Assembly (NCBI GenBank): GCA_009380005.1
Contig: WHSQ01000002.1
Location: 1-39,909 of the forward strand
From: Actinomycetota bacterium
GTDB taxonomy: Bacteria > Actinomycetota > CADDZG01 > WHSQ01
Length of the DNA stretch: 39,909 bases
Reading direction: 5' to 3'
Part shown: positions 1 through 8,555 of the stretch, piece by piece
Numbering within the stretch: position 1 is the stretch's first letter
Layout of the letters: each line of letters opens with the position of its first letter
Program-made: the position numbers and the translations under genes
Notes under the pieces: generated by a model
What the model saw: the letters and a program-made list of their open reading frames with translations, nothing else
Database searches by the model: none
What the model was told of the DNA's origin: nothing

Positions 1-305
1 CACGACCCACGTTGGCGCGCCCAGCTGCGAGCGTGCACGTAGCCGCCTGCGACGAAGAACAGCGGCATGACCTGGAGCACCCACGTGAGGCTCCACAACC
101 CGGAGACGTATCCGATGGGGTTGTCGGCATGGGGGCCGTCGTCGCGCCACACCAGGATCGTGAACACCCAGTGCCACAGGACCACGGTGGTGGTCGCGAG
201 CGATCTCACGAGATCGACGAGCTCGTCGCGCTCCCTGCCCGGCTCGGCCGGCAGCATCGCGGGGTGTGGGGTTGGGCTCGTCCGCGGCGCCTCGGTGTCG
301 GTCAC
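1..305 (-). CDS. Acyltransferase-3-like membrane protein, N-terminal part (cut by window edge)
   Basis: A minus-strand reading frame runs from a GTG at 305 off the left edge, giving about 101 residues. The order is a Pro/Thr-rich cytoplasmic tail, an R-D-E-L-V-D-L-V-R-S start of a first membrane helix (VVLWHWVFTILVW), then a second helix (LTWVLQVMPLFFVAGGY). This pattern resembles the first helices of actinobacterial acyltransferase family 3 (O-acyltransferase/fucose acetylase-like) proteins, where the His in the first helix is typical. An ATG at 257, 16 codons in, is an alternative start; neither has a strong ribosome-binding site. It lies 40 bp downstream of the histidine kinase on the same strand. 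The substrate cannot be predicted. Confidence 0.55.
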   Translation of the reverse strand, partial: MTDTEAPRTSPTPHPAMLPAEPGRERDELVDLVRSLATTTVVLWHWVFTILVWRDDGPHADNPIGYVSGLWSLTWVLQVMPLFFVAGGYVHARSWARQRGS

Positions 306-344
306 TCCGAGCAGCCTAATGGGGGTACACCGAATGGCGGCGGT

Positions 345-2264
345 TTATATCGTCTCTACCAGGATTTCGTCGACGACCTCTAGGAACTTCTTCACATCGA
401 GCGGCTTCGTCAGGTAATCGCGCGCCCCGGCCCCCAGGAACCGCTCGATCTTCGCGGGCGTCGCCTCGGCGCTGACCACCACTACAGGGATGTCACGCGT
501 CTCCGGGTTCGCCAGCAGCCGGCGGAGCACTTCGTCGCCGTCGATGTCGGGCAGATGCACGTCGAGAAGGATGAGGTCGGGGCGGTGCTCGCGCGCGAGA
601 TCGAGAGCCAGGCCCCCCTGCATCGCCGCGACCAGCCGGATGGACGGGCGTCGCTCGAAGATCCGTTCGACGAGGCGGAGGTTAGGGAGGTTGTCCTCGA
701 CGTAGAGAACGATCCGCTCGCCGGCAGGCGCGACAGGTACCACCGTTGCGAGCTCCGCCGCGGTCTCGGCGCGTACCTCCGAGGTCTCCGCGGACCCCAG
801 CTCCACCCAGAAACGCGAGCCTCGCCCCATCTCGCTGTCTGCACCGATCTCACCGCCCATGAGCTCGACGAGGCGCTTGGAGATCGAGAGCCCGATCCCG
901 GTTCCCTCGACCGAGCTCCGCTCCGCGCCCAGTCGTTCGAAGGGCAGGAAGAGCCGGTCCATCATCTCGGGCGCGATCCCCAGACCGGTATCGGCGACCG
1001 CGATCCTCAGCCGGCGGCCCGGGGCGGGCTCACAGGAGACCACCACCTCGCCACCCTCGCGGTTGTATTTGACCGCGTTGGCCAGGAGGTTGAGGAGCAC
1101 TTGTTTCAGACGCTGTCGATCGGCGAGCGCGTAATAGTTGAACCTCTGATCCGACCGGAGCCGGATGGTCTTGGATTCCGCTAGGGGCGCCACGAGCTCA
1201 AGCGCCTCGCGCACGATCTCGTCGAGATGCACCGGCTCTATCGAGAGCGCGAGTTGTCCCTGCTCGATCCGCGCGACGTCGAGGAGCTCTTCGATGAGCT
1301 GATAGAGGTGTTTGCCGGCGCGCACGATCTGCCGGACGCTGTCGGTGTCCTCCGGACCGAGATCACCGATCTCGAGGATCTGGGCGAAGCCGAGGATCGC
1401 GTTCAGCGGCGTACGGAGCTCGTGGCTCATACGGGCTAGGAAGTCGCTCTTGGCGCGGCTGGCCTGCTCGGCCTCCGTCTTAGCGGCTTGCAATGCCTGC
1501 TGCACGCGCTTGCGCTCTGTTACGTCGCGCAGGACGGCATTGAAGACGACGGTGTCGCCCAGCGACATACGAGTGATCGTCAGTTCGACGGGGAACTCGG
1601 ACCCGTCACGGCGAAGCGCCTCGATCTCGATCAAGCGTCCCAGCAGGGGGCCCTCGCCGGTGGCTCGATAGTTCTCGAGGCCCCGGTTGTGGGCGTCTCG
1701 GTAGCGCTCCGGGACGATGGTGTCGGCCAGTACCCGGCCCAAAGCTTCCTCGCGGGACCAGCCGAAAGCCCGCTCGGCTTGGGCGTTCCACTCGATGACC
1801 CGTCCGTCGATGTCGATAGAGATGAAGGCCTCGTAAGCGCCGTCGATGATGAGACGAGTGCGTCGCTCGCTCTCACGCAGGGCGTCCTCCAACGCTCGGC
1901 GCTCGGTCACGTCGAGCATGTAACCGAGGAGGGTTGCGGGAACACCCCCCTCGTCGTACTCGAGATGCAAGAGCGCGTGCAGCCACCGGTAGTTGCCCTC
2001 TTTGTGGCGGAACCGGTACTCACGCTCAAGCTCGGTCGCCTTGCGCGCGTACGCCTCGCGAGCTTCGGCGGCGACCCGATCGCGATCGTCGGGATGCACG
2101 TGGGCGACCCAGAATCCGGAGACGCCCACGACCTCCTTAGGCGAGTAGCCGAGGATGCGCTCGATGTTGGGGCTCACGTAGGTCACGACGTCTTCGGCGG
2201 TTCGCCGGAAGATCACCATCGGGCCCGTGGCGATCAGATGTTCGAGGAGGGGTCGTTCATCCAC
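345..2264 (-). CDS. Hybrid sensor histidine kinase (PAS-PAS-HisKA-HATPase-REC)
   Basis: A 639-residue soluble two-component kinase. Residues ~10-120 and ~130-250 are two PAS/PAC sensor units, each ending in the D-V-T-E-R signature. A coiled linker leads to the HisKA domain with phospho-acceptor His281 in MSHELRTPLN. The ATPase domain follows, with the N-box around Asn396, DTGLGI at 425-430 and GTGIGLS at 454-460. The C-terminus is a receiver domain with Glu523/Asp524, phospho-acceptor Asp568 (LLDVHLPD) and Lys620. No membrane segment is seen, so the signal is probably cytoplasmic. The start is a GTG preceded by GAGGTAAG. No response-regulator gene is adjacent; the fused receiver probably passes phosphate to a phosphotransfer protein elsewhere or acts alone. 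Confidence 0.93.
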   Translation of the reverse strand: MDERPLLEHLIATGPMVIFRRTAEDVVTYVSPNIERILGYSPKEVVGVSGFWVAHVHPDDRDRVAAEAREAYARKATELEREYRFRHKEGNYRWLHALLHLEYDEGGVPATLLGYMLDVTERRALEDALRESERRTRLIIDGAYEAFISIDIDGRVIEWNAQAERAFGWSREEALGRVLADTIVPERYRDAHNRGLENYRATGEGPLLGRLIEIEALRRDGSEFPVELTITRMSLGDTVVFNAVLRDVTERKRVQQALQAAKTEAEQASRAKSDFLARMSHELRTPLNAILGFAQILEIGDLGPEDTDSVRQIVRAGKHLYQLIEELLDVARIEQGQLALSIEPVHLDEIVREALELVAPLAESKTIRLRSDQRFNYYALADRQRLKQVLLNLLANAVKYNREGGEVVVSCEPAPGRRLRIAVADTGLGIAPEMMDRLFLPFERLGAERSSVEGTGIGLSISKRLVELMGGEIGADSEMGRGSRFWVELGSAETSEVRAETAAELATVVPVAPAGERIVLYVEDNLPNLRLVERIFERRPSIRLVAAMQGGLALDLAREHRPDLILLDVHLPDIDGDEVLRRLLANPETRDIPVVVVSAEATPAKIERFLGAGARDYLTKPLDVKKFLEVVDEILVETI

Positions 2265-2737
2265 CTGCTTACCTCGGCCGAGCGCGCCGGCAGGTCAACA
2301 TTGGTTGAGCGCTCCCGGCGTCTGAGGCCTCATGGCTGGTTCGCCCCGCTTGGCAAAAGGGGACGCGTACGACAGACCTCTGAGACGCGACCAAAGACCA
2401 ACCCATGGTGACCGCCTATGCGCTTTCATCCGTGCGCACTCTTTCCCCGCGAGGAACAGACCAAAGGAGCGCAGTCTGCGGACCTCGCCGAGCTCCTTCA
2501 CACTAAGCATTCAGCGATAGATCGGGAAAATCAAGATAGTTGGACGATGGCTCAAACAGAGGCTGCTACCAAGGGAACATTCGACAACTTGAGCAGCAGA
2601 GGCTTGGATCAGGAGTTGAACGAGCGTGTTCTTCCTGTGGGCACGGGCATCGCGCCGGGGCGAACCTAGGGAGTAAGGCGGTAGAACCGCCAGCAATCAT
2701 GTTCAACCGCTGCGGTTATTGCGTCGACGCCGAGCGC
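2265..2737. other. Intergenic region without a recognisable gene
   Basis: About 470 bp lie between the start of the histidine kinase and the end of the DUF5995 gene, both on the minus strand. The frames here give short peptides with no recognisable family and no good ribosome-binding site. The base composition is visibly more AT-rich around 2500-2620 than in neighbouring genes. I looked for riboswitch cores and tRNA-like folds and found none. The kinase promoter should lie in the 2265-2400 part, but I cannot assign it. Confidence 0.5.
2677..2717. repeat. Two short inverted repeats downstream of the DUF5995 gene
   Basis: GGCGGT-AGA-ACCGCC (2677-2691) and AACCGC-T-GCGGTT (2705-2717) are perfect 6-bp inverted repeats sharing the ACCGC core. 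They lie 21-61 bp past the stop of the minus-strand DUF5995 gene. They could be weak terminator hairpins, although no T-tract follows. Confidence 0.35.
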
Positions 2738-3502
2738 CTAGAGGGGCCGGCTGATCAGCAATCCCCGTCCCGCGAACCCGACGGTGCGATCGAGAACCAA
2801 CAGCCACCGCGCGGACAGCGAAGGGTTCTCTCGTAGGGCCCACATCGTCTCGGCCTGAACCCAAGCGGCCTCGCGGGCTCGCGAGATGCTCCACGTCTCG
2901 GCGACTTCATCAGCGCGACCCAGCAAACGGTCGACGAGATGGAAGATCCCGCGCTTGAGCGACGGCTCCACGTTCTCCTGAGCCTGGACGAGCAACGCGT
3001 TGACGTACGTGAAATCACGGTAAGGGGGCGAGTCGTGTCGGGGCCGTCGGTCGAGCCGGATGCACGTGTCGACGATCGCAGCGACCAGATCGCGGTTGAT
3101 ATGCGCGTTCATGCCGGCGAGCGCGAACTGGATCGGAGCGATGCGCCGACTGCTCCTTTCGTCGAACAACGGAACCCAGGCTCGGGGGCACGAAGCCGGG
3201 TCGGTCTCGTAGTCCGACAACGCCTTGAAGTAGAGATTCGCGAAGGTGACATCTAACAGCTCGAGGAACCGGGGGTCCTCGAAGTCATGCCCCCGGCTCG
3301 CGTCCCTTACGAGGAGAGTGACCTCGAGATACATCCGGTTGAAGTGAGCAACCCCATCTTTCTCTGGAAGGCGATCGGCGATCGATCTCATGCGGGCGAT
3401 GACTTCGTCCACAGATGTGGCGGGAGTCAGAGGCCCAGCGCGCGGAGATCCCACCGCGGCGGATATCCGCAGGACACGTTTGACCCACCCGACCGGATCC
3501 AA
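2738..3502 (-). CDS. DUF5995 family protein
   Basis: A 254-residue protein that I recognise as the DUF5995 family, widespread in actinobacteria and of unknown function. Family hallmarks seen: DGVAHFNRMYLEVT near residue 49, F-x-D-P-x-F-L-E-L-L-D-V-x-F-A-N-L-Y-F near 75-93, P-x-A-W-x-P-L-F near 104, and the central motif IAPIQFALAGMNAHIN at ~121-136. The His in NAHIN, with nearby Asp residues, could bind a metal; this is inference. There is no signal peptide or membrane segment. The likely start is TTG at 3502 behind GAGGTGAG; a GTG further in (VDEVIARM) is possible. It lies 63 bp downstream of the lipase-like gene on the same strand. Confidence 0.8.
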   Translation of the reverse strand: MDPVGWVKRVLRISAAVGSPRAGPLTPATSVDEVIARMRSIADRLPEKDGVAHFNRMYLEVTLLVRDASRGHDFEDPRFLELLDVTFANLYFKALSDYETDPASCPRAWVPLFDERSSRRIAPIQFALAGMNAHINRDLVAAIVDTCIRLDRRPRHDSPPYRDFTYVNALLVQAQENVEPSLKRGIFHLVDRLLGRADEVAETWSISRAREAAWVQAETMWALRENPSLSARWLLVLDRTVGFAGRGLLISRPL

Positions 3503-3565
3503 GCGCTCACCTCGTCCGCGGATCGCCGGTGACCCGCGGATCGTGTTGGGGGAGGTCTTCGCGAA

Positions 3566-5119
3566 TCATCCGCGCTCGTTCACGCTGAAGCGCAGGCAGG
3601 CGCGCTTCCCCAGGATGGGCTTGGCCGTATCGGGAACGTCGAGGGTCAGAGCGTTCTGCTGCATGGCGAGTGGCTGATCGGTGATCGGATCGAGATCGGC
3701 ATTCGCCCCCGGGGTCTTCGAGTTCCACGCCGCCCACGCTCGGAAGGCGTCATCGGGGTCATCGTCGACCTGACCGACGTCCACGATCAGCGTGTCGTCC
3801 CAATCGGCGGTTTGCTCCAGGTGGTCCTGCCAGAAGAAGAATCCTCGCTTCTCCTCGAGCCTGAAGGCGCGTAGTTGCAGGGAATAACGGCAGCGTCTGG
3901 GCAGCTCGTCGCGGATATCACGGTCGAATCGTTTCCGGTCGAGGAGGAACACCGTCGTGAGTGGGACCGGCGCGTCCGGCGTGTCGCGCGGTTGTTCCAG
4001 CTCCTGGTTGAGCTGGACAGGGCAGTAGTGCGACGCCAATTGCTCGTGCATCACGATGGGTAGTCCGCGTACCGACAACCTCACGTCTGCTTGCCACACC
4101 TGCTTGACGTCGGGCTTGGACCGGGGGAGGTCTAGATTGCACAGCTCGACTCGGACCTCGAGTCTTCCGAAGAGGAAGCGGCGCAGGTTCTGGTAGGCCT
4201 CCTCCGAGTTCACTACTCCGTAACGACCCGAGTGAGAGCGATGCACGAATGCCCGGTGGGCATTCCTAACGTAGGCATTGTTGATCATCACGAGACCGTC
4301 GCTCTTCGGCCCAACGATCTTGCTTGCGACGCCGTAGTCCTTGGAGTCGGTCCCGATCAAGCAGAAGATCCTCTTCACGTCGAAGGCCTTCTTGGGGATC
4401 TCGTGCGGGCGCCATCCGTCCGGTGGCTTGTCGCCCCACTTGGCCTGCGGTGTGAGGTAGCCGTACATCTTGGAAGGGGAGAAGATATCGGCCCCGTTGG
4501 GTCCGAAGGTCTCCATCGCCCAGTCGATGAGGCCGCTGCCGGCCTGGAAGCTGATGCCACCGTGCGGTGTCGCAAAGGTGAACAGGCGATCGACGATCTC
4601 TTTGCCCGGCACGCGGTCGTTACCGTTCTTGTCCTTCTCGAGCGAGATCTTCTGCAACATGCAGCGACATACGAGGCCGCCCATGGAGTGAGCCAGGAGG
4701 TAGACCTTGGGGGCGCCGGTCTTCTTGCGAACGAGCTGCACGAAGTGATACAGCCCCGTGGCCGCCCGCTCGATGTTGAAATCGACCGGTTCCTTGCCGA
4801 AGGTGGTCGCGGATGCGTCGTAGAAACGATAAACCCAGATCGAATTCGGGGCGACACTTTCATCCTCGCGGGCTTTGAGGTAGGCACCCTGGTCCCCGTG
4901 TACGAAAAGCTCGTAGTCCTCGTCGGTAAGCAAGCGCAGCATGGGACTCTCGAACTGGTAGAAGCGGGGATCGCCGTCACCGTTGACGCGCACGTGCGTG
5001 GAGCCATCGTTGAACCCATAGAAGGGATCGTCCACCTGCTTGTCGATGCCGCGCGTTCCTCCGGCGTAACCCCGCACGTAAACGATCGGCAGCTTCTCCG
5101 GCACGGCCGCACCCCCCAC
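3566..5119 (-). CDS. Lipase-like alpha/beta hydrolase
   Basis: A 517-residue protein. The N-terminal ~315 residues are an alpha/beta hydrolase of the lipase/PGAP1-like type: an oxyanion strand (IVYVRGYAG, 12-20), the nucleophile elbow LLAHSMGGLV with Ser145, FATPHGG at 182-188, a candidate acid Asp274 in KSDGLV and a candidate catalytic His at 293 or 296 (VHRSHSGRYGVVN). The last ~195 residues form a separate domain that I do not recognise, rich in beta-forming sequence and charged residues. No signal peptide is seen, so it is probably cytoplasmic. The start is GTG 5119, or GTG 5104 (V-P-E-K-L), which has a G-rich sequence upstream. The substrate is unknown. Confidence 0.82.
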   Translation of the reverse strand: MGGAAVPEKLPIVYVRGYAGGTRGIDKQVDDPFYGFNDGSTHVRVNGDGDPRFYQFESPMLRLLTDEDYELFVHGDQGAYLKAREDESVAPNSIWVYRFYDASATTFGKEPVDFNIERAATGLYHFVQLVRKKTGAPKVYLLAHSMGGLVCRCMLQKISLEKDKNGNDRVPGKEIVDRLFTFATPHGGISFQAGSGLIDWAMETFGPNGADIFSPSKMYGYLTPQAKWGDKPPDGWRPHEIPKKAFDVKRIFCLIGTDSKDYGVASKIVGPKSDGLVMINNAYVRNAHRAFVHRSHSGRYGVVNSEEAYQNLRRFLFGRLEVRVELCNLDLPRSKPDVKQVWQADVRLSVRGLPIVMHEQLASHYCPVQLNQELEQPRDTPDAPVPLTTVFLLDRKRFDRDIRDELPRRCRYSLQLRAFRLEEKRGFFFWQDHLEQTADWDDTLIVDVGQVDDDPDDAFRAWAAWNSKTPGANADLDPITDQPLAMQQNALTLDVPDTAKPILGKRACLRFSVNERG

Positions 5120-5182
5120 TCTCTAGGCCCACTCTGGGTCTCTCAAGAACCCTCAACAGTGACCTAACAGACGGCAGCATGC

Positions 5183-5713
5183 ATGTCCATGCCACCGCAT
5201 GGCAGGTCCACGCCAATCCCCACAGCCTTCACGTGGGACGGGTCCATCGTCGTCTTTGGCGACGAGTTCGCCGGGGGAGGCGGTCCCGGATGCACGGATC
5301 CGAACGACCTCATAGGTCGAGTGTGGTTCTACGACAGGGGCGATCCGGTCAGCCCTCTCGGGTCCTACAAGATCCCTCGCCCCCAGGGGTCCCAGATCTG
5401 CACGATGCACAACTTCAACGTGATCCCGGGGGTGCGTGGCAACGTCTTGGTCGCGGCCTCGAATATGGGGGGCACGACGGTGGTTGATTTCACGGACCCC
5501 GCGGCGGCAACCGAGATCGGCTACTACGACTCGCACCAACCGGCCACCGCGAGCCCGTGGTCGTCGTACTGGTACAACGACTTCATCTACGCCAACGACC
5601 GGGCGCGCGGGGTGGATGTCTTCCTGCTCAGCGACAGGGCGCGGGCGGGCGCCAAGCGTTTCCCGTACCTGAACCCGCAGACACAGGAGAACCTCATTCG
5701 CGGGCGCTAGCGT
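5183..5713 (+). pseudogene. LVIVD-repeat protein, C-terminal remnant
   Basis: The 175 residues match the C-terminal third of large actinobacterial LVIVD-repeat proteins: T-W-D-G-S-I-V-V-F-G-D-E, GRVWFYD, GSYKIPRPQ, C-T-M-H-N-F-N-V-I-P, TTVVDFTDP, E-I-G-Y-Y-D, W-S-S-Y-W-Y-N, RGVDVF and LNPQTQE. Full family members have several hundred more residues and a signal peptide before this point. Here an in-frame TAA lies at 5165-5167, and the lipase gene begins on the other strand at 5119, so there is no room for the missing part. I read it as a 5'-truncated remnant, probably left by a rearrangement that placed the lipase gene next to it. A short functional protein starting at ATG 5183 is less likely, since no ribosome-binding site is seen. 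The reading frame's last sense codon ends at 5707, followed by TAG at 5708-5710. Confidence 0.7.
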
Positions 5714-5768
5714 TGTGGGCGGTGCTCGTATTCATCCATGAGTAGCTGAACGAGTGATCCGGTCAAGA

Positions 5769-5799
5769 AAGGGGGCTTCCCGGTGGAGGGAGCCCCCTT
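5769..5799. terminator. Bidirectional intrinsic terminator
   Basis: A perfect 9-bp stem AAGGGGGCT / AGCCCCCTT with a 13-nt loop, preceded by A residues and followed by T/C-rich sequence. It lies between the converging LVIVD remnant (+) and DUF892 gene (-) and can serve both strands. Confidence 0.85.
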
Positions 5800-5820
5800 C
5801 TCTATCTCGGTTGGACGGGC

Positions 5821-6309
5821 TCAGGCGACGGGTACTTCTTGGCCCAGCTTCTCGTTCATCTGCTCGAGCTCGCGGGCGGCATCCTCTTCCTCGTTGAGGG
5901 TGGTCTGGAAGATCTCGGCGGCCTCGCTGAGGCCCAGTTGATCGGCGAGCCGGATCAGCGATCCGTACGCGGCCATCTCGTACAGCTCGACCTTGATGCC
6001 GGCACCGGTGGCGAAGAGGTCGAGCACCTGGTCCTCGGGCTTCTCGTCCTTGACGAAGCTCTTGAACTCCTCGAGCAGGCCCTCGATCCCATCGCATTTT
6101 TCGCCCTGGGGCTGCTCGCCGATGAGATCGAAGACCTGGTCCAGCCTCTGGACCTGCTTCTCCGTCACGCCACGATGCTCTTCGATCGCGCTCGATAGCT
6201 GATCGTTCGAGACCTGGCTCGCCATCTGCTTGAGCTCTTTCGCCAGCTTGTTCTCGGCGTAGTAGATGTCCTTGAGCTCGTGAAGGAACAGATCCCTGGC
6301 AGTCTCCAT
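5821..6309 (-). CDS. DUF892 (YciE/YciF-type) ferritin-like protein
   Basis: A 162-residue four-helix-bundle protein of the DUF892/YciF family. It starts METARDLFLHELKDIYYAENKL, the usual opening of the family, with the E-H-E/Y residues that would bind a di-iron centre (E11, Y16, E19). It continues with H-R-G-V-T-E-x-Q-V-x-R-L and EYE/ELYEMAAYGSL-type helices, and the length is normal. The family is associated with stress responses and iron or hydroperoxide handling; the exact activity is unknown. A much longer reading frame continues upstream, antisense to pgk, but the family start and the ideal AGGAGG box 6 nt before ATG 6309 fix the true start. It is monocistronic and ends at the bidirectional terminator. 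Confidence 0.92.
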   Translation of the reverse strand: METARDLFLHELKDIYYAENKLAKELKQMASQVSNDQLSSAIEEHRGVTEKQVQRLDQVFDLIGEQPQGEKCDGIEGLLEEFKSFVKDEKPEDQVLDLFATGAGIKVELYEMAAYGSLIRLADQLGLSEAAEIFQTTLNEEEDAARELEQMNEKLGQEVPVA

Positions 6310-6560
6310 CGACCCCTCCTCGGATAGGCGGCGTTCGGCTGGAAGCCTGCCCACTGGGGCCCATTCCATGCCGAGGTTGCGCGGAAAGAATCGCGTTGTC
6401 GGAATCGGTCCCCCTCCCGCGGCCACCGGGCGCCCTCTGCTCAGACAGGTCCTCGCGGCGCACTCCGCGGCCGCGCGCCTGCGGCGGGCGACGCTCCGTA
6501 ACCGCTTGCTGCGGAACTCGCCGGGCGCGCCGGCGGCCGCTCCGCTCATACCGGGTCGAT

Positions 6561-6566
6561 TAACCT
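6561..6566 (+). promoter_or_regulatory. Probable -10 box of the pgk operon
   Basis: TAACCT lies 10 nt before ATG 6577 of pgk. A transcript starting about 7 nt below the box would have almost no 5' leader. No clear -35 is visible. Confidence 0.45.
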
Positions 6567-6576
6567 CGTGTGCCCC

Positions 6577-7782
6577 ATGGCAGCCGAGGACGCGAAGAGA
6601 CTCCCCACGATCGACGACCTCGACGTCGGAGACGGCCGGGTGCTCGTGCGCTGCGATCTCAACGTCCCGCTCGAAGAAGGCCACATAACGGACGACATGC
6701 GCGTCCGGGCCTCCGTGCCGACCCTGAAGGCGCTGCTGGATCGCGGAGCCAGGCTCGCGGTGTGCTCCCACCTGGGTCGTCCGAAGGGAAAGGTCGTCGA
6801 CGAGCTCCGGCTCGCCCCGGTTGGGGAGCGCCTGGCGGAGCTGCTCGACCGGGAGGTGACCGCGGTCACCGACGTGACGGGGCCGGAGGCGAGAGGGGCG
6901 TGCGAGTCGGCGGCCGGCGTCGTCCTGTTGGAGAACCTGCGATTCGACCGCCGCGAGGAGGAGGACGATCCGGAGTTCGCGGCCGAGCTCGCAGCCCTCG
7001 CCGACGCCTACGTCAACGACGCGTTCGGCTCGTCGCATCGGGCCCACGCATCGGTCGTGGGAGTGCCCCGGCACCTGCCGAGCGCCGCCGGCTATCTCCT
7101 TGCCGAGGAGGTCGACAAGCTCGAGAGGGTCCTGCACGACCCGGCTCACCCGTTCGTCGCGGTCCTCGGCGGCGCGAAGGTCTCCGACAAGCTGGGAGTG
7201 ATCGATCACCTGATCGAGCGGGTGGACACCATCTGCGTGGGCGGAGCGATGGCCTTCACGCTCCTGGTCGCACGGGGCACGGACGTGGGGCGCTCGCTCG
7301 TGGAGCACGATCGGGTCGAAGAGGTCCGCGCGGTATTGGACCGTGCAGAATCGGCGGGCATCGAGGTCATGCTGCCCGTCGACGTCGTGGCGGCCGAAGC
7401 GGGGGAGGAAGGCGCCGCTCATGAGGAGGTCGTCCTCGAAGACATCGGGGACCGCCTGGGCGTGGACATCGGGCCGGGGACGGGGAAGCGTTTCGCAGAC
7501 GTGGTGCGCGGCGCCCGGACGGTCGTCTGGAACGGACCGATGGGGATCTTCGAGATCGATGCTTTCTCGAAGGGCACGCTGGCGGTCGCCGAGGCGATAG
7601 CCGAAGCAACCAGGAACGGCGCCTACACCGTGGTGGGGGGCGGCGACTCTGCGGCTGCCATGAAGAAGCTCGGTAAGGACGACGAGGTGTCCCACGTCTC
7701 GACGGGCGGTGGGGCGTCCCTGGAACTGTTGGAAGGCAAGGAGCTGCCCGGGATCGCGGCGCTCCGACGAGGAAGGAACTGA
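6577..7782 (+). CDS. pgk: Phosphoglycerate kinase
   Basis: A 401-residue phosphoglycerate kinase, which transfers phosphate between 1,3-bisphosphoglycerate and ADP in glycolysis/gluconeogenesis. Hallmarks: [11 protein letters not shown] near residue 22, SHLGRPKGK near 63, [12 protein letters not shown] near 112, [17 protein letters not shown] near 142, [15 protein letters not shown] near 194, [10 protein letters not shown] near 315 and the nucleotide-loop GGGDSAAAM near 352. ATG 6577 fits the family start better than the GTG three codons upstream. It is the first gene of pgk-tpiA-apgM; its stop overlaps the tpiA start by one base (TGATG), which suggests translational coupling. Confidence 0.98.
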   Translation: MAAEDAKRLPTIDDLDVGDGRVLVRCDLNVPLEEGHITDDMRVRASVPTLKALLDRGARLAVCSHLGRPKGKVVDELRLAPVGERLAELLDREVTAVTDVTGPEARGACESAAGVVLLENLRFDRREEEDDPEFAAELAALADAYVNDAFGSSHRAHASVVGVPRHLPSAAGYLLAEEVDKLERVLHDPAHPFVAVLGGAKVSDKLGVIDHLIERVDTICVGGAMAFTLLVARGTDVGRSLVEHDRVEEVRAVLDRAESAGIEVMLPVDVVAAEAGEEGAAHEEVVLEDIGDRLGVDIGPGTGKRFADVVRGARTVVWNGPMGIFEIDAFSKGTLAVAEAIAEATRNGAYTVVGGGDSAAAMKKLGKDDEVSHVSTGGGASLELLEGKELPGIAALRRGRN

Positions 7783-8555
7783 TGGCTCGCAAACCTTTGA
7801 TCGCCGGTAACTGGAAGATGTTCAAGACGCACCTCGAGGCCATAAAGCTGGTTCAGCAGCTCGGATACGAGCTCGCCGGGCACGATCTCTCGGCCGCGGA
7901 AGTCGCCGTTTGCCCACCCTTCACCTCTCTCCGTACCGTGCAGACGCTGATGGAGGACGACAGGATGGAGTTCGCGCTCGGCGCCCAGAACATGCATTCG
8001 GAAGATGAGGGCGCGTTCACGGGAGAGGTTTCGCCCGTGATGCTGCAGGCGCTGCGGGTGAGATACGTGATCCTGGGGCACAGCGAACGCAGGGAGCTGC
8101 TGGGGGAGACCGACGAGGGCGTCAACCAGAAGGCCAAGGCGGCTTTCAAACACGAGCTCACGCCGATCATGTGTTGCGGAGAGACGGAGGCCGAACGCGA
8201 GGGCGGTCTGACCCAGAGCAAGGTCGAGGGCCAGGTCCGCAAGGGGCTCGCCGGGGTGAAGGACGAGCTCGTCGCCCGCAGCGTGATCGCCTACGAGCCG
8301 ATCTGGGCGATAGGAACCGGGAAGACGGCCACGCCCGATGACGCCCAGGAGACCGTCTCCTTCATCCGAAGCGTGATCGCGAAGCAGTTCGGCGACGAGG
8401 AGGTGGGGACCGCGATCCGCATCCTGTACGGCGGAAGCGTCAAAGCCGGCAACGCGAAAGCCCTGTTCGACCAACCGGACATCGATGGGGGCCTGGTGGG
8501 TGGCGCGTCCCTCGATGCCGGTGAGTTCGCGGCGATCGTGAAGTCGGCGCTGTGA
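7782..8555 (+). CDS. tpiA: Triosephosphate isomerase
   Basis: A 257-residue TIM-barrel enzyme converting dihydroxyacetone phosphate to glyceraldehyde 3-phosphate. Catalytic residues are all present: Lys12 in AGNWKMFK, His100 in ILGHSERR and Glu172 in [12 protein letters not shown]. The phosphate-binding loop is ILYGGSVK near 208. The length is typical. It overlaps pgk by one base and the next gene by four (GTGA), so all three glycolytic genes are probably translated as a unit. Confidence 0.98.
   Translation: MARKPLIAGNWKMFKTHLEAIKLVQQLGYELAGHDLSAAEVAVCPPFTSLRTVQTLMEDDRMEFALGAQNMHSEDEGAFTGEVSPVMLQALRVRYVILGHSERRELLGETDEGVNQKAKAAFKHELTPIMCCGETEAEREGGLTQSKVEGQVRKGLAGVKDELVARSVIAYEPIWAIGTGKTATPDDAQETVSFIRSVIAKQFGDEEVGTAIRILYGGSVKAGNAKALFDQPDIDGGLVGGASLDAGEFAAIVKSAL

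Noticed and set aside
2265-2737. Riboswitch or small RNA in the long intergenic region
   Set aside because: Short hairpins exist, but I could match none of the conserved cores I know (c-di-GMP, cobalamin, TPP, SAM). A covariance-model search would be decisive.
5821-7695. 624-residue open frame on the minus strand, ending in the DUF892 protein
   Set aside because: Only its last 162 codons match a family; the rest is antisense to pgk and reflects high GC. The ideal ribosome-binding site at 6309 sets the start.
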